A stretch of 64,000 nucleotides of DNA, taken from the NCBI RefSeq assembly GCF_018324205.1, contig NZ_AP023356.1, forward strand, positions 6,201,501 to 6,265,500, given 5' to 3'. The DNA is from Actinoplanes ianthinogenes. Its GTDB lineage: Bacteria > Actinomycetota > Actinomycetes > Mycobacteriales > Micromonosporaceae. The notes below the pieces were generated by a model. That model did no database searches, had not been told where the DNA came from, and saw only the letters and a list, made by a program, of their open reading frames with translations. The position numbers were made by a program, and so were the translations under genes. Positions 24,584-33,740 of this stretch are shown piece by piece. The first letter of the stretch is position 1. Every line of letters begins with the position of its first letter.

Positions 24584-25759
24584 CTAGGCGAGAACCGGGA
24601 AGTGGAGCGGGAGCCGGTCGGGGCCGTGGGTGCCGATGGCCGGGCGCCACGTCACCTCGCCGGTGATGACCGGTGGGCCGAAGCGGCGCGTCAGGATCGG
24701 CAGGGACTCGGCCAGTTCGGCCTGGGCCAGAGCGGCGCCCAGACAATAGTGCGGGCCCGCGCCGAACTGGAGCAGCGGCGCCTCGAACCCGGCGGTGATG
24801 TCGAAGACCTCGCCCCCGGGATAGGCGCGCGGATCGCGCTGGGCGGTCTGTGCGGCGATGGTGACGAAGCTTCCGGCGGTGACGGACAGGCCCTGGAACT
24901 CGAAGTCCTCGACGGCGCGGTGGAAGATGCTGGCCGCCGCCGGCCGCCAGCGCATCGTCTCGGTGACGGCGTTCCCGGCCAGGTCCGGGCGGTCGTGCAG
25001 CAGCGTCCACTGTGCCGGGTGCTCGGCGAAGGTGACCAGGGCGTTCGAGAACTGCTGGCGGGTGTTGTCGTGGGCGCCGAAGACCAGGGTGACCAGCAGG
25101 TTGCGCAGCTCCTCGCGGGTGACCGCCTGCTCGGCGACCATCGCGGAGATCAGGTCGTCGGCCGGGTTCTTGGTCTTCTCGTCGATCAGCGCGTCGATGT
25201 AGGCGTCCAGGCCGGTGACGGCCTGTTCGACGCGGGCCGCCTTGTCGCCGCCGGTGGCCAGGGCGAAGATCAGGCCCAGGTCGCTGGACCAGACGCTGAA
25301 GACGTCGTGGTCGGCGGCGGGCACGCCGAGCAGCTCGCCCATCACCGCCAGCGGCAGGCGGTCGGCGAAGGCGCCGACGAACTCGACCTCGCCGGCCTCG
25401 GCGATCTCGTCGGCCAGCGCCTCGGCCGTCGCGCGGACGAACGGCCGCAGCCGGCCGATGGTGCGGGGTGTGAAGGAGCGGGAGACCAGGCCGCGGAGCC
25501 GCCGGTGGTCGGGGCCGTCCCGATTGACGATCATCGGCACCCACCAGTCGTAGATCGGCCCGGAGGTGATGCCGTTGCGGCGCAGGTAGTCGTCGCCGCC
25601 GTGGTCGAACCGGCGGTCGCGGAGCAGCTCGTGCGCCTGCGCGTGGCGCAGCACGAACGGGCCGAGCGGGCTGTCGGCGTACCAGCCGGCGGCCTGCGCC
25701 GCGAACACCTCCGGCGCGGTCAGATCAAAGTCGGGATCAACGACATCGAGGTACGGCAT
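24584..25759 (-). CDS. cytochrome P450
   Basis: 391 residues from ATG 25759. The I-helix oxygen-activation motif is GAHDNT (about 228-233), with ExxR as ETMR (267-270). The heme-binding loop is FGAGPHYCLG with proximal Cys 339. Length and motifs are those of class I bacterial P450s (CYP105/107-like layout). The I-helix reads HDNT rather than the usual GxDT or GxET. No ferredoxin or reductase gene is adjacent, so electrons come from elsewhere. The substrate is unknown. Confidence 0.93.
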   Translation of the reverse strand: MPYLDVVDPDFDLTAPEVFAAQAAGWYADSPLGPFVLRHAQAHELLRDRRFDHGGDDYLRRNGITSGPIYDWWVPMIVNRDGPDHRRLRGLVSRSFTPRTIGRLRPFVRATAEALADEIAEAGEVEFVGAFADRLPLAVMGELLGVPAADHDVFSVWSSDLGLIFALATGGDKAARVEQAVTGLDAYIDALIDEKTKNPADDLISAMVAEQAVTREELRNLLVTLVFGAHDNTRQQFSNALVTFAEHPAQWTLLHDRPDLAGNAVTETMRWRPAAASIFHRAVEDFEFQGLSVTAGSFVTIAAQTAQRDPRAYPGGEVFDITAGFEAPLLQFGAGPHYCLGAALAQAELAESLPILTRRFGPPVITGEVTWRPAIGTHGPDRLPLHFPVLA

Positions 25760-25797
25760 AACCGAGTGTGCCGCGCCGTCCACCAAGAGCAGAAGTC

Positions 25798-26838
25798 TCA
25801 GGCGACCTGCTGCCACCAGGCGTCGATCTCCGGCGGGCCGTCCACGTCGACCCGCTGGCCGGGGCGCGGGATGGCGAGCCGCACGTCGCGGGCCTTGGCC
25901 TCGCGCCAGGTGCGGTCGGCGGGCTCGGCCCACCGGTGCGTCGCGAGGTCGAAGGTGGCCCAGTGCACCGGGATCAGCAGGCCGCCGTGGACGTCGAGGT
26001 GGGTGGCCACCCCGTCCTCCGGGACCATGTGGATGTCCGGCCAGTCGGCGCCGTACGCACCCACCTGCACCAGCGTGACGTCGAACGGGCCGTGCTCCGC
26101 GCCGATCGCGGCGAAGCCGGGGAAGTAGCCGGTGTCGCCGGAGTAGAAGACCCGGCGGGCCGGTCCCTTGATCACCCAGCTGGCCCAGAGCGTCTCGTCC
26201 CGGCTGAACCCGCGCCCGGAGAAGTGCCGTGCCGGGGTGGCGATCAGGTCGAGGCCGGCCACCCGGGTGCTCTCGTGCCAGTCGAGCTCGGCGATGCGAT
26301 CCTCGGGCACGCCCCAGCGCTCCAGGTGCGCGCCGACGCCGAGCGGCACCACGAAGGTCGCCGGGTGGTGCGCGGCCAGGTGCTGGACGGTCGCCATGTC
26401 GAGGTGGTCGTAGTGGTCGTGGGAGATCACCACGGCGTCGACCGCAGGCAGCTCGTGCAGCGGGACCGGCGGCCGGTGCAGCCGGCGCGGGCCGGCCAGC
26501 TGGGAGGGGGAGCAGCGGTCGCTCCACACCGGGTCGAGCAGCACCCGGCGCCCCTCGATCTCGATCAGCGCGGTGGAGTGCCCGTACCAGGTGACGTGCA
26601 GGCCCTCGGCGTCGGCGGGAGCAGCGCTGACCAGGGGGATGTCCTGGTGCGGGCGGCGGGCCTCGGTGCCGGTGAAGGCAGCGACGGCGATCCGCGGGAG
26701 GGCGGTGAGCGACACGGAGGAGGCGGTGGGCACGGGGTTGCGGAACTTGCCGTCGGCGAACTGGGGCGAGGCTTCGACGCGGGCGCGGCGGGCTCCGGTG
26801 GACTTTCCGCCCAGCTGGGCGGCGAGGTTCGAAGGCAT
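25798..26838 (-). CDS. metallo-beta-lactamase-fold hydrolase (UlaG/NAPE-PLD-like)
   Basis: 346 residues from ATG 26838. WYGHSTALIEIEGRRVLLDP, then SHDHYDHLD (HxHxDH zinc motif), FYSGDTGYFPGF (bridging Asp) and PVHWATFDLA (last His). This is the pattern of lipoprotein-anchored or cytosolic L-ascorbate-6-P lactonase/N-acyl-PE phospholipase D relatives. The first 70 residues are an extension. It is divergent from the TetR gene across a region with repeated ATGTAGGC motifs, so it is very likely the TetR target. Confidence 0.88.
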   Translation of the reverse strand: MPSNLAAQLGGKSTGARRARVEASPQFADGKFRNPVPTASSVSLTALPRIAVAAFTGTEARRPHQDIPLVSAAPADAEGLHVTWYGHSTALIEIEGRRVLLDPVWSDRCSPSQLAGPRRLHRPPVPLHELPAVDAVVISHDHYDHLDMATVQHLAAHHPATFVVPLGVGAHLERWGVPEDRIAELDWHESTRVAGLDLIATPARHFSGRGFSRDETLWASWVIKGPARRVFYSGDTGYFPGFAAIGAEHGPFDVTLVQVGAYGADWPDIHMVPEDGVATHLDVHGGLLIPVHWATFDLATHRWAEPADRTWREAKARDVRLAIPRPGQRVDVDGPPEIDAWWQQVA

Positions 26839-26843
26839 GCCCT

Positions 26844-26900
26844 CAATGTAGGCGGTGATAACAATGTAGGCAACGATCACAATGTGTTCGTCGCCTACAT
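26844..26900. promoter_or_regulatory. operator array between MBL and TetR genes
   Basis: CAATGT occurs at 26844, 26862 and 26880 with an exact 18-bp period; the first two copies read CAATGTAGGC. GCCTACAT at 26893-26900 is the inverse of ATGTAGGC. This is an arrangement of direct and inverted half-sites typical of a TetR binding region covering divergent promoters. Confidence 0.65.
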
Positions 26901-26917
26901 CACGGTAGGCTGGTGGC

Positions 26918-27508
26918 ATGAAGACCCGTCCGTACCATCACGGGGACCTGCGCGCCGCCCTGCTCGCCCTCGCCGAGGACACCCTGCGCGACCGGGGGCC
27001 CGGCGAGCTGTCGCTGCGTGAGCTGGCCCGTGCGGCGGGGGTCAGTCCGGCCGCGCCGAGCCGGCACTTCCGGACCAAGCAGGCGCTGCTGGACGCGCTG
27101 GCGCTGGAGGGCTTCGACCGGCTCACCGCCGCGATGACCGAGGCGCTGGCACGGACCGGCGACTCGTTCGGCGAGCGGCTCACCGCACTCACCCGGACGT
27201 ATGTGACGTTCGCGATCGGCAACCCGGCGCTGCTGGAGCTGATGTTCTCGCGCAAGCACGAGCCGACCGCGCCCGCGGAGCTGATCGAGGCCACCCAGCG
27301 GTTGATGGCGATGGCCACCGGACTGATCGAGGACGGCCAGCGCCGGGGCGAGGTCCGGGAGGGGCCGGTGATCCGGCTCGCCGTGCCGCTCGCCGCCGTC
27401 CTCCAGGGGATGACCGATCTGGCGTTGAGCGGCGGATTCACCGAGGAGCAGGTCGAGGAGGGACTGGTCGAGATGATCGACTTCATCCGGCGCGGTTACC
27501 GGCCCTGA
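26918..27508 (+). CDS. TetR-family transcriptional regulator
   Basis: 196 residues. Helix-turn-helix at residues about 30-55: LSLRELARAAGVSPAAPSRH, then FRTKQALLDAL. The C-terminal domain ends with ALSGGFTEEQVEEGLVEMID, characteristic of the TetR_C_33-like group. It is divergently placed from the MBL hydrolase, with repeated half-sites in the 79-bp gap. It is expected to repress both genes until a ligand binds. Confidence 0.92.
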   Translation: MKTRPYHHGDLRAALLALAEDTLRDRGPGELSLRELARAAGVSPAAPSRHFRTKQALLDALALEGFDRLTAAMTEALARTGDSFGERLTALTRTYVTFAIGNPALLELMFSRKHEPTAPAELIEATQRLMAMATGLIEDGQRRGEVREGPVIRLAVPLAAVLQGMTDLALSGGFTEEQVEEGLVEMIDFIRRGYRP

Positions 27509-27512
27509 GCGG

Positions 27513-28328
27513 CTAGGAGCGAGCCAGTTTCGCGGCGTGGTCGGGCACGAACGTCTGCATGTCGCGCGGCGTCCGCTGATAGCCGCTCGACGGCGGCCGG
27601 GGCGGCAGCGACAGCGGCACCCGCTGCACCTCGTGGTACGGGATCGTGGAGATCAGGTGGGCGATCATGTTGATCCGCGCCCGCCGCTTGTCCTCGCTCT
27701 CCACGACGTGCCAGGGCGCCTCGGGGATGTCGGTGTGCAGGAACATCTCGTCCTTGGCCCGGGAGTACTCCTCCCACCGGCTGATCGACTCGAGGTCCAT
27801 CGGGGAGAGCTTCCAGCGGCGCATCGGATCGGTCAGCCGGGATCGGAACCGCTCCTCCTGCTCGTGATCGCTGACCGAGAACCAGTATTTGCGCAGCAGG
27901 ATCCCGTCCTCGATCAGCAGCCGTTCGAAGATCGGGCACTGGTGCAGGAAGCGCATGTACTCCGCCTGGGTGCAGAAGCCCATCACCCGCTCGACGCCGG
28001 CCCGGTTGTACCAGCTCCGGTCGAACAGCACGATCTCGCCGGCGGCCGGGAAGCGCTCGATGTAGCGCTGGAAGTACCACTGCCCGCGCTCCCGCTCGGT
28101 CGGCGCGGGGAGGGCGGCGATCCGGGCCAGGCGCGGGTTCAGGAACTCGGTGACCCGCTTGATGGTGCTGCCCTTGCCGGCCGCGTCCCGTCCCTCGAAG
28201 ACGACCACGACCCGGGCGCCCTCGACCTTGACCCACTCCTGGAGCTTGACGAGCTCCCCTTGCAGGCGGAACAGCTCCGCCTCGTACGCCTTCTTCGGCA
28301 GTCGTTCGACCCGATCCTTCTTGGCCAC
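27513..28328 (-). CDS. ppk2: polyphosphate kinase 2 (PPK2)
   Basis: 271 residues from GTG 28328, which has GGAGGAGG about nine bases upstream. Walker A is GRDAAGKGST and Walker B/lid is FDRSWYNRAGVERVMGFC. Further conserved parts are GQWYFQRY and FSVSDHEQEERF. This is the classic single-domain PPK2 (about 270 residues), which transfers phosphate between polyphosphate and nucleoside di- or monophosphates. It is convergent with TetR (4-bp gap) and divergent from the 28489 gene. Confidence 0.92.
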   Translation of the reverse strand: MAKKDRVERLPKKAYEAELFRLQGELVKLQEWVKVEGARVVVVFEGRDAAGKGSTIKRVTEFLNPRLARIAALPAPTERERGQWYFQRYIERFPAAGEIVLFDRSWYNRAGVERVMGFCTQAEYMRFLHQCPIFERLLIEDGILLRKYWFSVSDHEQEERFRSRLTDPMRRWKLSPMDLESISRWEEYSRAKDEMFLHTDIPEAPWHVVESEDKRRARINMIAHLISTIPYHEVQRVPLSLPPRPPSSGYQRTPRDMQTFVPDHAAKLARS

Positions 28329-28488
28329 GCGGCCCACCTCCTCCGAGCCCGCCCTCAGTCGGCATCCTCCCTCGTTCCACGCCCGGACCCGGGCCGGTTC
28401 GGATGGTGCAACAACCGGCCGGACATCGCTGATGACAAGTTCTTCGATACAGTCACGCTCCCAGGCGAGGGAAGAGGCTGAGCGCGGC

Positions 28489-29520
28489 ATGGCTGACACG
28501 GGGGACGAGCGGGCCGATCCGGCGGCCGGTGACGAGACGGTGGCGCCGGTGCCCACCGACACCCTGGCGGGGAACGCGGCCGAACAGGACGAGCCGACCA
28601 CGACCGGGGACGCCGACAAGACCGCGTACGCACCCCTGGCCCAGTGGGCGATCCGGGCCGGCGGGCGACCGCAGCCGGCGCCCGGTTCCGGCGAGCTCCA
28701 GACGCCGGCCGACCCGTGGCCCGAGCCGATCCAGGGCCTGGTGCCGCCGCTCGGCCAGCCGCCGTTCGAGGCGGCGGAGCTGCTGCGGCTTGCCGTCCCG
28801 GAGGCCGTGCCACCGAAGCCCCGGCGCCGGCTGGGCGCGATCCTGGCGGCCGTCGCCGTCGCGCTCCTGATGGGCGCGGCCGGCGTTCTGGTGGCGCTCT
28901 GGCCGGAGAAGGACGCGGGTCCGGTGGCGGCGCCGACCGGCGCACCCACCGAAAAGGTGGCGACGAAGCCCGCGGAGACGACGGCCCCGCCGGCGACCCC
29001 CGCCGGGCCGAAGCCGCGGGAAACGCCGCTGAGCAGCAATTTCGATGTGGATCCGATCTGCGCCGGCGAGGCCTACTGGCCGATGCAGCCGAAGCGGACC
29101 GGCAGGGCGCCGCACCCGGTGCTGGTCTACGGCGACCAGGGCAACGGCGACCGGCTGCCGTTCACGATGTTCAAGACCTGGTTCCTGAAGGGCAAGGCGA
29201 AGGAGGCCGTCTGGTCGCCCCAGCAGGACCCGGCGAAGATTCAGATGGTGGCCTGTGTGGACCGGGTGTCGGCCGGCGCGAAGCTGCGCACCTGCACCTA
29301 CAAGGCGCCGGCCGAGCCGGGGACCGGGACGATGTACCGCGCCTCCTACCGGTTGCACGTCTACGAGACGGCAACCGGCAGGAGGGTGCTCGACACCAGG
29401 CTCGCCGGGACGGTGAAGACCTGCCCGTACGCCCTGAGCGTCCCGACCGACAAGAAGCTCTACATGGAGGTCAGCGAGGAGGACCTGGTCGCCGCCCTCG
29501 GCAAACTCGTCGAGGGGTGA
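28489..29520 (+). CDS. single-pass membrane protein with large external domain
   Basis: 343 residues. An acidic, Pro-rich cytoplasmic N-terminus of about 115 residues, one membrane helix (RRRLGAILAAVAVALLMGAA), a Thr/Pro linker and a C-terminal domain with CAGEAYWPMQP, MVACVDRV, RTCTYKA and KTCPYAL. Four to five cysteines outside the membrane could pair. No enzyme motif is seen. GGAAGAGG lies about eight bases before the ATG. Function unknown. Convergent with the chitinase gene six bases away. Confidence 0.75.
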   Translation: MADTGDERADPAAGDETVAPVPTDTLAGNAAEQDEPTTTGDADKTAYAPLAQWAIRAGGRPQPAPGSGELQTPADPWPEPIQGLVPPLGQPPFEAAELLRLAVPEAVPPKPRRRLGAILAAVAVALLMGAAGVLVALWPEKDAGPVAAPTGAPTEKVATKPAETTAPPATPAGPKPRETPLSSNFDVDPICAGEAYWPMQPKRTGRAPHPVLVYGDQGNGDRLPFTMFKTWFLKGKAKEAVWSPQQDPAKIQMVACVDRVSAGAKLRTCTYKAPAEPGTGTMYRASYRLHVYETATGRRVLDTRLAGTVKTCPYALSVPTDKKLYMEVSEEDLVAALGKLVEG

Positions 29521-29526
29521 CGCGGG

Positions 29527-30921
29527 TCAGCCCCGGTACCCACCAATGATCTTGGTGAACTGGTACGCGGACTGGGTCACGCCGCTGCACGTGTCGTCGT
29601 TCGGGTAGGCGCCGGGGCACTGCCGGTCCCGGTTCAGCGACCAGAACGTCAGCCGCGCGATGGTGTGCTGCTGGGCGTACGCCGTGATGGTCTGCATGTC
29701 GGCCAGGGTGACCGTCGCGTGCTCGTCGGTGATCCCGTTCATCGACGAGATGCCCACGTGCTTGTACGCCTCGGCGTCGGACCAGCCGTACGCGGACTTG
29801 AGTTTGTTCTTCAGGCCGTCCGCGGCCTGAATGGTCAGCTGACCCTGATTGCCGCTGGTGTTGCCCCAGTCGAAGGTCATGATGCCCCAGCCGTCGACCA
29901 CCAGTCCGGCGGCCGCCGCGCGCTTGATCAGCGAGTCGTCCGGACCGGTCGTCCCGCTGCCCAGCGTGATGTAGACGGTGATCCCGGGGTTGTTCGCCTT
30001 GATCGTCTTCAGCGCGTCGACGGTCTTCTGCTGGTCGGTCGCGTTGTTGTACGGCGTCCCCTCGATGTCGATGTCGATCGCCTTGAGCGAGTACGCGTTG
30101 ATCACCTTCTGGTACGCCGCGGCCAGCGCCGACGCGCTCGGACAGTAGTGCTCCAGCCAGGGACCGCTGGCGCCGCCGAAGGAGACCACCACGTCCCCGC
30201 CGTTGGCCCGGATGGTGGTGATCGCGGCCTGGTCCTGGCCGCCGGTCAGCGCCCGTCCGCCGTCCCACTTCGGGTCGCAGGTGCCGCTGTTCAGCATGAA
30301 CGCCATGGTGAACCACTTGACCCCGGTGGCGGTGGTGACCGCGGTGAGGTTCGGCGGGTTGCCCCAGCCGGTGTAGTAGTAGGGCGCGACGGCCTTGATG
30401 CCGGGCCCGCCGGTGGAGGGGGGTGGGGTGGTGCCGCCCGAGGAGCCGAAGGTCCACTTCTGGTTGGACGTGCCGGTGCACGACCAGATCTGGAGCTTCG
30501 CGCCGTTCGCGGTGTTCTTGTCCTTGACGTCCAGGCACTTGCCGGACGCCTGGTTCACCAGGTCGCCGGCCGCGCTCAGCGTCCACTTCTGACTGCTCAC
30601 GGTGTCGTAGCAGTCCCAGAGGTGCACGGCGGCGCCGTCGGTGGTGGCGTTGTTCGCCACGTCCAGGCACTTGCCCCTGCCCTGCACCGAGCCGTTGTCG
30701 GCAAGGGTCCAGAGCTGGTTGGCGCTGCCGGCGACGCAGTCCCAGAGCTGGGGCAGGTTGCCGTTGGCGGTGGAGCCGTCGGTGACGTCCAGGCACTTGC
30801 CGTTCAGGGCGCTCTTCAGGGTGCCGGCGCTGGCCGCCGAGGCGGTGCTGACGCCGAGGGCGCCGAGAGTGCCGACGACGACCGCGGAGGTCACGATGGC
30901 GAGGATGCGGGAGCGTTTCAC
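29527..30921 (-). CDS. secreted GH18 chitinase-like enzyme with N-terminal ricin-type lectin
   Basis: 464 residues from GTG 30921. Signal peptide about 1-29. Residues 30-160 are a ricin B beta-trefoil with three repeats (GKCLDVTDG...LWDC, GKCLDVANN...LWDC, GKCLDVKDK...IWSC, each closing with a QxW). After a Thr/Pro/Gly linker comes a TIM-barrel beginning IKAVAPYYYTGW. IDIDIEG (Asp 283, Asp 285, Glu 287) fits the GH18 DxxDxDxE acid motif. Similar to secreted actinomycete chitinases. Likely degrades chitin or related N-acetylglucosamine polymers outside the cell. Confidence 0.88.
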   Translation of the reverse strand: MKRSRILAIVTSAVVVGTLGALGVSTASAASAGTLKSALNGKCLDVTDGSTANGNLPQLWDCVAGSANQLWTLADNGSVQGRGKCLDVANNATTDGAAVHLWDCYDTVSSQKWTLSAAGDLVNQASGKCLDVKDKNTANGAKLQIWSCTGTSNQKWTFGSSGGTTPPPSTGGPGIKAVAPYYYTGWGNPPNLTAVTTATGVKWFTMAFMLNSGTCDPKWDGGRALTGGQDQAAITTIRANGGDVVVSFGGASGPWLEHYCPSASALAAAYQKVINAYSLKAIDIDIEGTPYNNATDQQKTVDALKTIKANNPGITVYITLGSGTTGPDDSLIKRAAAAGLVVDGWGIMTFDWGNTSGNQGQLTIQAADGLKNKLKSAYGWSDAEAYKHVGISSMNGITDEHATVTLADMQTITAYAQQHTIARLTFWSLNRDRQCPGAYPNDDTCSGVTQSAYQFTKIIGGYRG

Positions 30922-31147
30922 GGGGGATCTCCCTTGCCGAGGGGATTGGAAAGGTGGCTTACGATTACGCCTCCGTCGATGTGTCGTCAACCTCACGTGA
31001 GTGTCACGAACGCCGCGTTTTCCCAGCTCAAAGGCGGTAGCGCGGGCAACCATAAGGGAACCTTAAAATTCGGGAATCCATGAAACACGGCAATGCCGGT
31101 CGATAGGGGGTCGTACACTCCCGGGCCCACCCTTCGATCGGAGACGC

Positions 31148-32440
31148 ATGAAGCGCTTCCTGGCCGGCACGCTCGCCGGTGTCACCGCCCTGACCCTCAC
31201 GGTCGGGTGTGCCAAGCAGTTGCAGCAGCTCGAGCCCAAGCTGGCGATCCAGAAGGCGGCGGAGAAGCTGGCGGCCACCGGCAAGGCCGGTTTCACCCTC
31301 AAGGCGGGCGGCAGCGTCGACGACCTGATCGCGCTGGCCAAGAAGGAGTCCGGCACCGGTGAGGGCGCCTTCACCGACGAGGACGCCGACCTGCTCCGCA
31401 AGATCTACCGCTCGTCGTTCACGGTCGCCTGGGACAAGGCGGGTGACGGCGTCGCCGACGACAAGGCCCTGATCAACGCGGTGATCGACGGCGTGACCGG
31501 GCTCGAGATCCGGGTGGTCGACCAGGTCGCCTACGTGAAGGCGCCGGTCAGCGACCTGGCCGCGAAATTCGGCGCCTCGGCCGCCGACATCGCCGAGATC
31601 CGCAAGGAGATGGGCGCCGCGGTCCCGGGCGTCGAGACCCTGCTCGACGGCGGCTGGGTCTCGGTCGACGCGGCCGGCCTGAAGAAGCTCAGCGAGGGCA
31701 GCGTCGGGGTCGCGCCGAGCACCGACCCGGCGCAGAACGAGAAGCTCGCCGCCGAGGTGCAGGCCAGCGCGCACAACCTGATCGAGGGCGCCGAGGTGGT
31801 CCGCGACGGCAAGGACGACACCCACCTGGTCGTCACCACGTCCACGGTCAAGGCGTACACCGAGGGCAAGCGCCTGGTCGAGGCGATGGCGACGATCGCC
31901 GGGGGGCCGACCTCCGAGCTGCTCGACAAGTCGCTCGGCTCCGAGCTGGACAAGCCGCCGGCGGACAAGCCGATCGTCATGGACCTGTGGGTGGACGACG
32001 ACGGGTTCAAGGCGTTCGAGATCAACCTGCTCCAGTTCGCCGAGGGCAGCACCGGTCGCGCGACCCTGCGAGTCGACATCGCCTCGGGGGCGGACATCGC
32101 CGCTCCGGGCGACGCCACGAAACTCGACGTCGCGAAGATCTTCGAGCAGATCGCGGGCGCCGGTGCCGGCGTCGGCGGCCCGGGTGGCCCGATCGGCCCG
32201 GGCGGCGGGGCGGAGACCTGGGCCGGGCTGCTCGGCTCGCAGGCCATGCTGCTCGCGGTGAGTGACGGCAAGCCGGCGGCGCACCTCAAGGAGGCCGCCC
32301 GCAAGCTGACCATCCCGGGCGTGACCGTGAAGGTCGTGCGGCGCGGCGTCGCCGAGGTCACCTCGGCCGGCGGCGTCGCGTGCGTGACCGTCCCGGCCAG
32401 CACGTCGGGCGAGCCGGAGGTCGTCGCGCACGCCTGCTGA
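31148..32440 (+). CDS. lipoprotein, 430 aa, uncharacterised
   Basis: Signal peptide with lipobox LTVGC (Cys 21). The mature part is about 410 residues, with repeated beta-strand/helix units and a Gly/Pro-rich loop (GAGVGGPGGPIGPGG) near 345. The layout, with DGGWVSVDAAGLKKL and a hydrophobic-pocket type sheet, recalls LolA/LppX-like actinobacterial lipoproteins, but I cannot place it firmly. It lies one base before the next gene. Expected to be anchored on the outer face of the membrane. Confidence 0.75.
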   Translation: MKRFLAGTLAGVTALTLTVGCAKQLQQLEPKLAIQKAAEKLAATGKAGFTLKAGGSVDDLIALAKKESGTGEGAFTDEDADLLRKIYRSSFTVAWDKAGDGVADDKALINAVIDGVTGLEIRVVDQVAYVKAPVSDLAAKFGASAADIAEIRKEMGAAVPGVETLLDGGWVSVDAAGLKKLSEGSVGVAPSTDPAQNEKLAAEVQASAHNLIEGAEVVRDGKDDTHLVVTTSTVKAYTEGKRLVEAMATIAGGPTSELLDKSLGSELDKPPADKPIVMDLWVDDDGFKAFEINLLQFAEGSTGRATLRVDIASGADIAAPGDATKLDVAKIFEQIAGAGAGVGGPGGPIGPGGGAETWAGLLGSQAMLLAVSDGKPAAHLKEAARKLTIPGVTVKVVRRGVAEVTSAGGVACVTVPASTSGEPEVVAHAC

Positions 32441-32441
32441 C

Positions 32442-33617
32442 ATGGCAGAATCGCGAGCGATGAGGATCAATGTGATCGGCGCCGGAATCGGCGGCCTGAC
32501 GGCGGCACTGTCGCTGTTGGACGCCGGTTTCGACGTCCATGTGCACGAGCGGGCGTCCGCGCTGACCGAGACCGGCGCGGGCATCCAGCTCAGTCCGAAC
32601 GCGACCCGCGTCCTGCACGGCCTCGGCCTGGAGAAGGAGCTCGCCCTCACCGCGGTGCGACCGCTCGCGTTCCACCAGCGCCGCTGGGACGACGGCCGCA
32701 CCCTGCAACGCGCGCCCCTGGGCGACCAGGTCCAGGCCCGGTTCGGTTTTCCGTACTACCACATGCACCGGGCCGACCTGCTCGCCTTGCTCGCCGCCGC
32801 GTTCCCCGCCGAGCGGCTCCACCTGGGCCACCGGCTGACCGGGATAACCGACCACGGCAGCCACGTGCGGGCGCATTTCGGCGATGGCGGGACCGACGAC
32901 GCCGACGTGCTGGTCGGCGCGGACGGCATCCACTCCCGGGTGCGCGCCGAGCTGTTCGGCGCCGAGAACCCCCGGTTCACCGGCTGCGTCGCGTACCGCG
33001 GGCTGGTCCCCGCCGACCGGGTGCGCGACCTGGCGATCGAGGTGTCCGCGCAGGCCTGGCTCGGCCCCGGGCAGCACTTCGTGCATTACTTCGTCAGCGG
33101 GCAGCGGCTGCTCAACTTCGTCGCGGTGCTCGAGCGGGACGCCTGGACGCACGAGTCGTGGACCGACCGCGGCGACCTGGCCGACGTGCTGGCCGCGTTC
33201 GACGGGTGGCATCCGCAGGTGCGGGAGATCGTGACGGCCGCCGACGAGACGTATCTCTGGGCGCTGTTCGACCGGGCGCCGCTGGAGCGCTGGTCGCGGG
33301 GCCGGGTGACGCTGCTCGGCGACGCCTGCCACGCCATGCTGCCGTTCCTGGCGCAGGGCGCCGCGCAGGCCGTCGAGGACGGTGCCACGCTGGCCCGCTG
33401 CCTCGCCGACGGTGGTGATCCGGCCGAGGCGTTGCGGCGCTACGAGACGTCGCGCCTGGCCCGGACCAGCCGGGTGCAGGCCATGTCGGCGGCGAACAAG
33501 ACGCGGTTCCACCTGCCCGACGGCCCGGACCAGCGGGACCGGGACGCGGACCTGGCGGCGGGCGCGACCGGCTGGTCGTTCGACGCGATCGCCTGGCTCT
33601 ACGAGCACCGGGCTTAA
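32442..33617 (+). CDS. FAD-dependent aromatic monooxygenase (salicylate-hydroxylase-like)
   Basis: 391 residues. Rossmann FAD motif VIGAGIGGLTAALSLLDAGF; ribose-binding VLVGADGIHSRVR (DG motif); GDACHAMLPFLAQGAAQAVE (GD motif near 290). This is the class A flavoprotein hydroxylase plan. The next Met (MRIN, codon 7) is an equally good start. Its stop codon overlaps the TTAA flanking a MITE-like element. The substrate is unknown. Confidence 0.9.
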   Translation: MAESRAMRINVIGAGIGGLTAALSLLDAGFDVHVHERASALTETGAGIQLSPNATRVLHGLGLEKELALTAVRPLAFHQRRWDDGRTLQRAPLGDQVQARFGFPYYHMHRADLLALLAAAFPAERLHLGHRLTGITDHGSHVRAHFGDGGTDDADVLVGADGIHSRVRAELFGAENPRFTGCVAYRGLVPADRVRDLAIEVSAQAWLGPGQHFVHYFVSGQRLLNFVAVLERDAWTHESWTDRGDLADVLAAFDGWHPQVREIVTAADETYLWALFDRAPLERWSRGRVTLLGDACHAMLPFLAQGAAQAVEDGATLARCLADGGDPAEALRRYETSRLARTSRVQAMSAANKTRFHLPDGPDQRDRDADLAAGATGWSFDAIAWLYEHRA

Positions 33618-33740
33618 GGCCTGTTTCATAACCCGGCCGAGTGCGAGGCGAGGTCAGGAGTGTGGCTGGCAACGGCGGACGCTGCCAGGCGCGCTCCTGG
33701 CCACGCCGCAGCCCCGGTCGGGTTATGAAACAGGCCTTAA
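33614..33740. mobile_element. 119-bp MITE-like element flanked by TTAA
   Basis: GGCCTGTTTCATAACCCG with GCCG at 33618-33639 is mirrored at the right end (33715-33736) with 21 of 22 bases paired. The core of 33618-33736 is flanked on both sides by TTAA (33614-33617 and 33737-33740), consistent with a 4-bp target duplication. It has no coding capacity. It would also fold as a strong bidirectional terminator between the two convergent genes that bordered it before the IS arrived. Confidence 0.7.

Noticed and set aside
25760..26527. Upstream extension of the P450 frame to 647 residues
   Set aside because: The added part is antisense-free but reads as the wrong frame of the MBL hydrolase; P450 homology starts at MPYLDVVDPD.
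28329..29039. Upstream extension of PPK2 into a 508-residue protein
   Set aside because: The extension is antisense to the 28489 gene; PPK2 length and ribosome site support GTG 28328.
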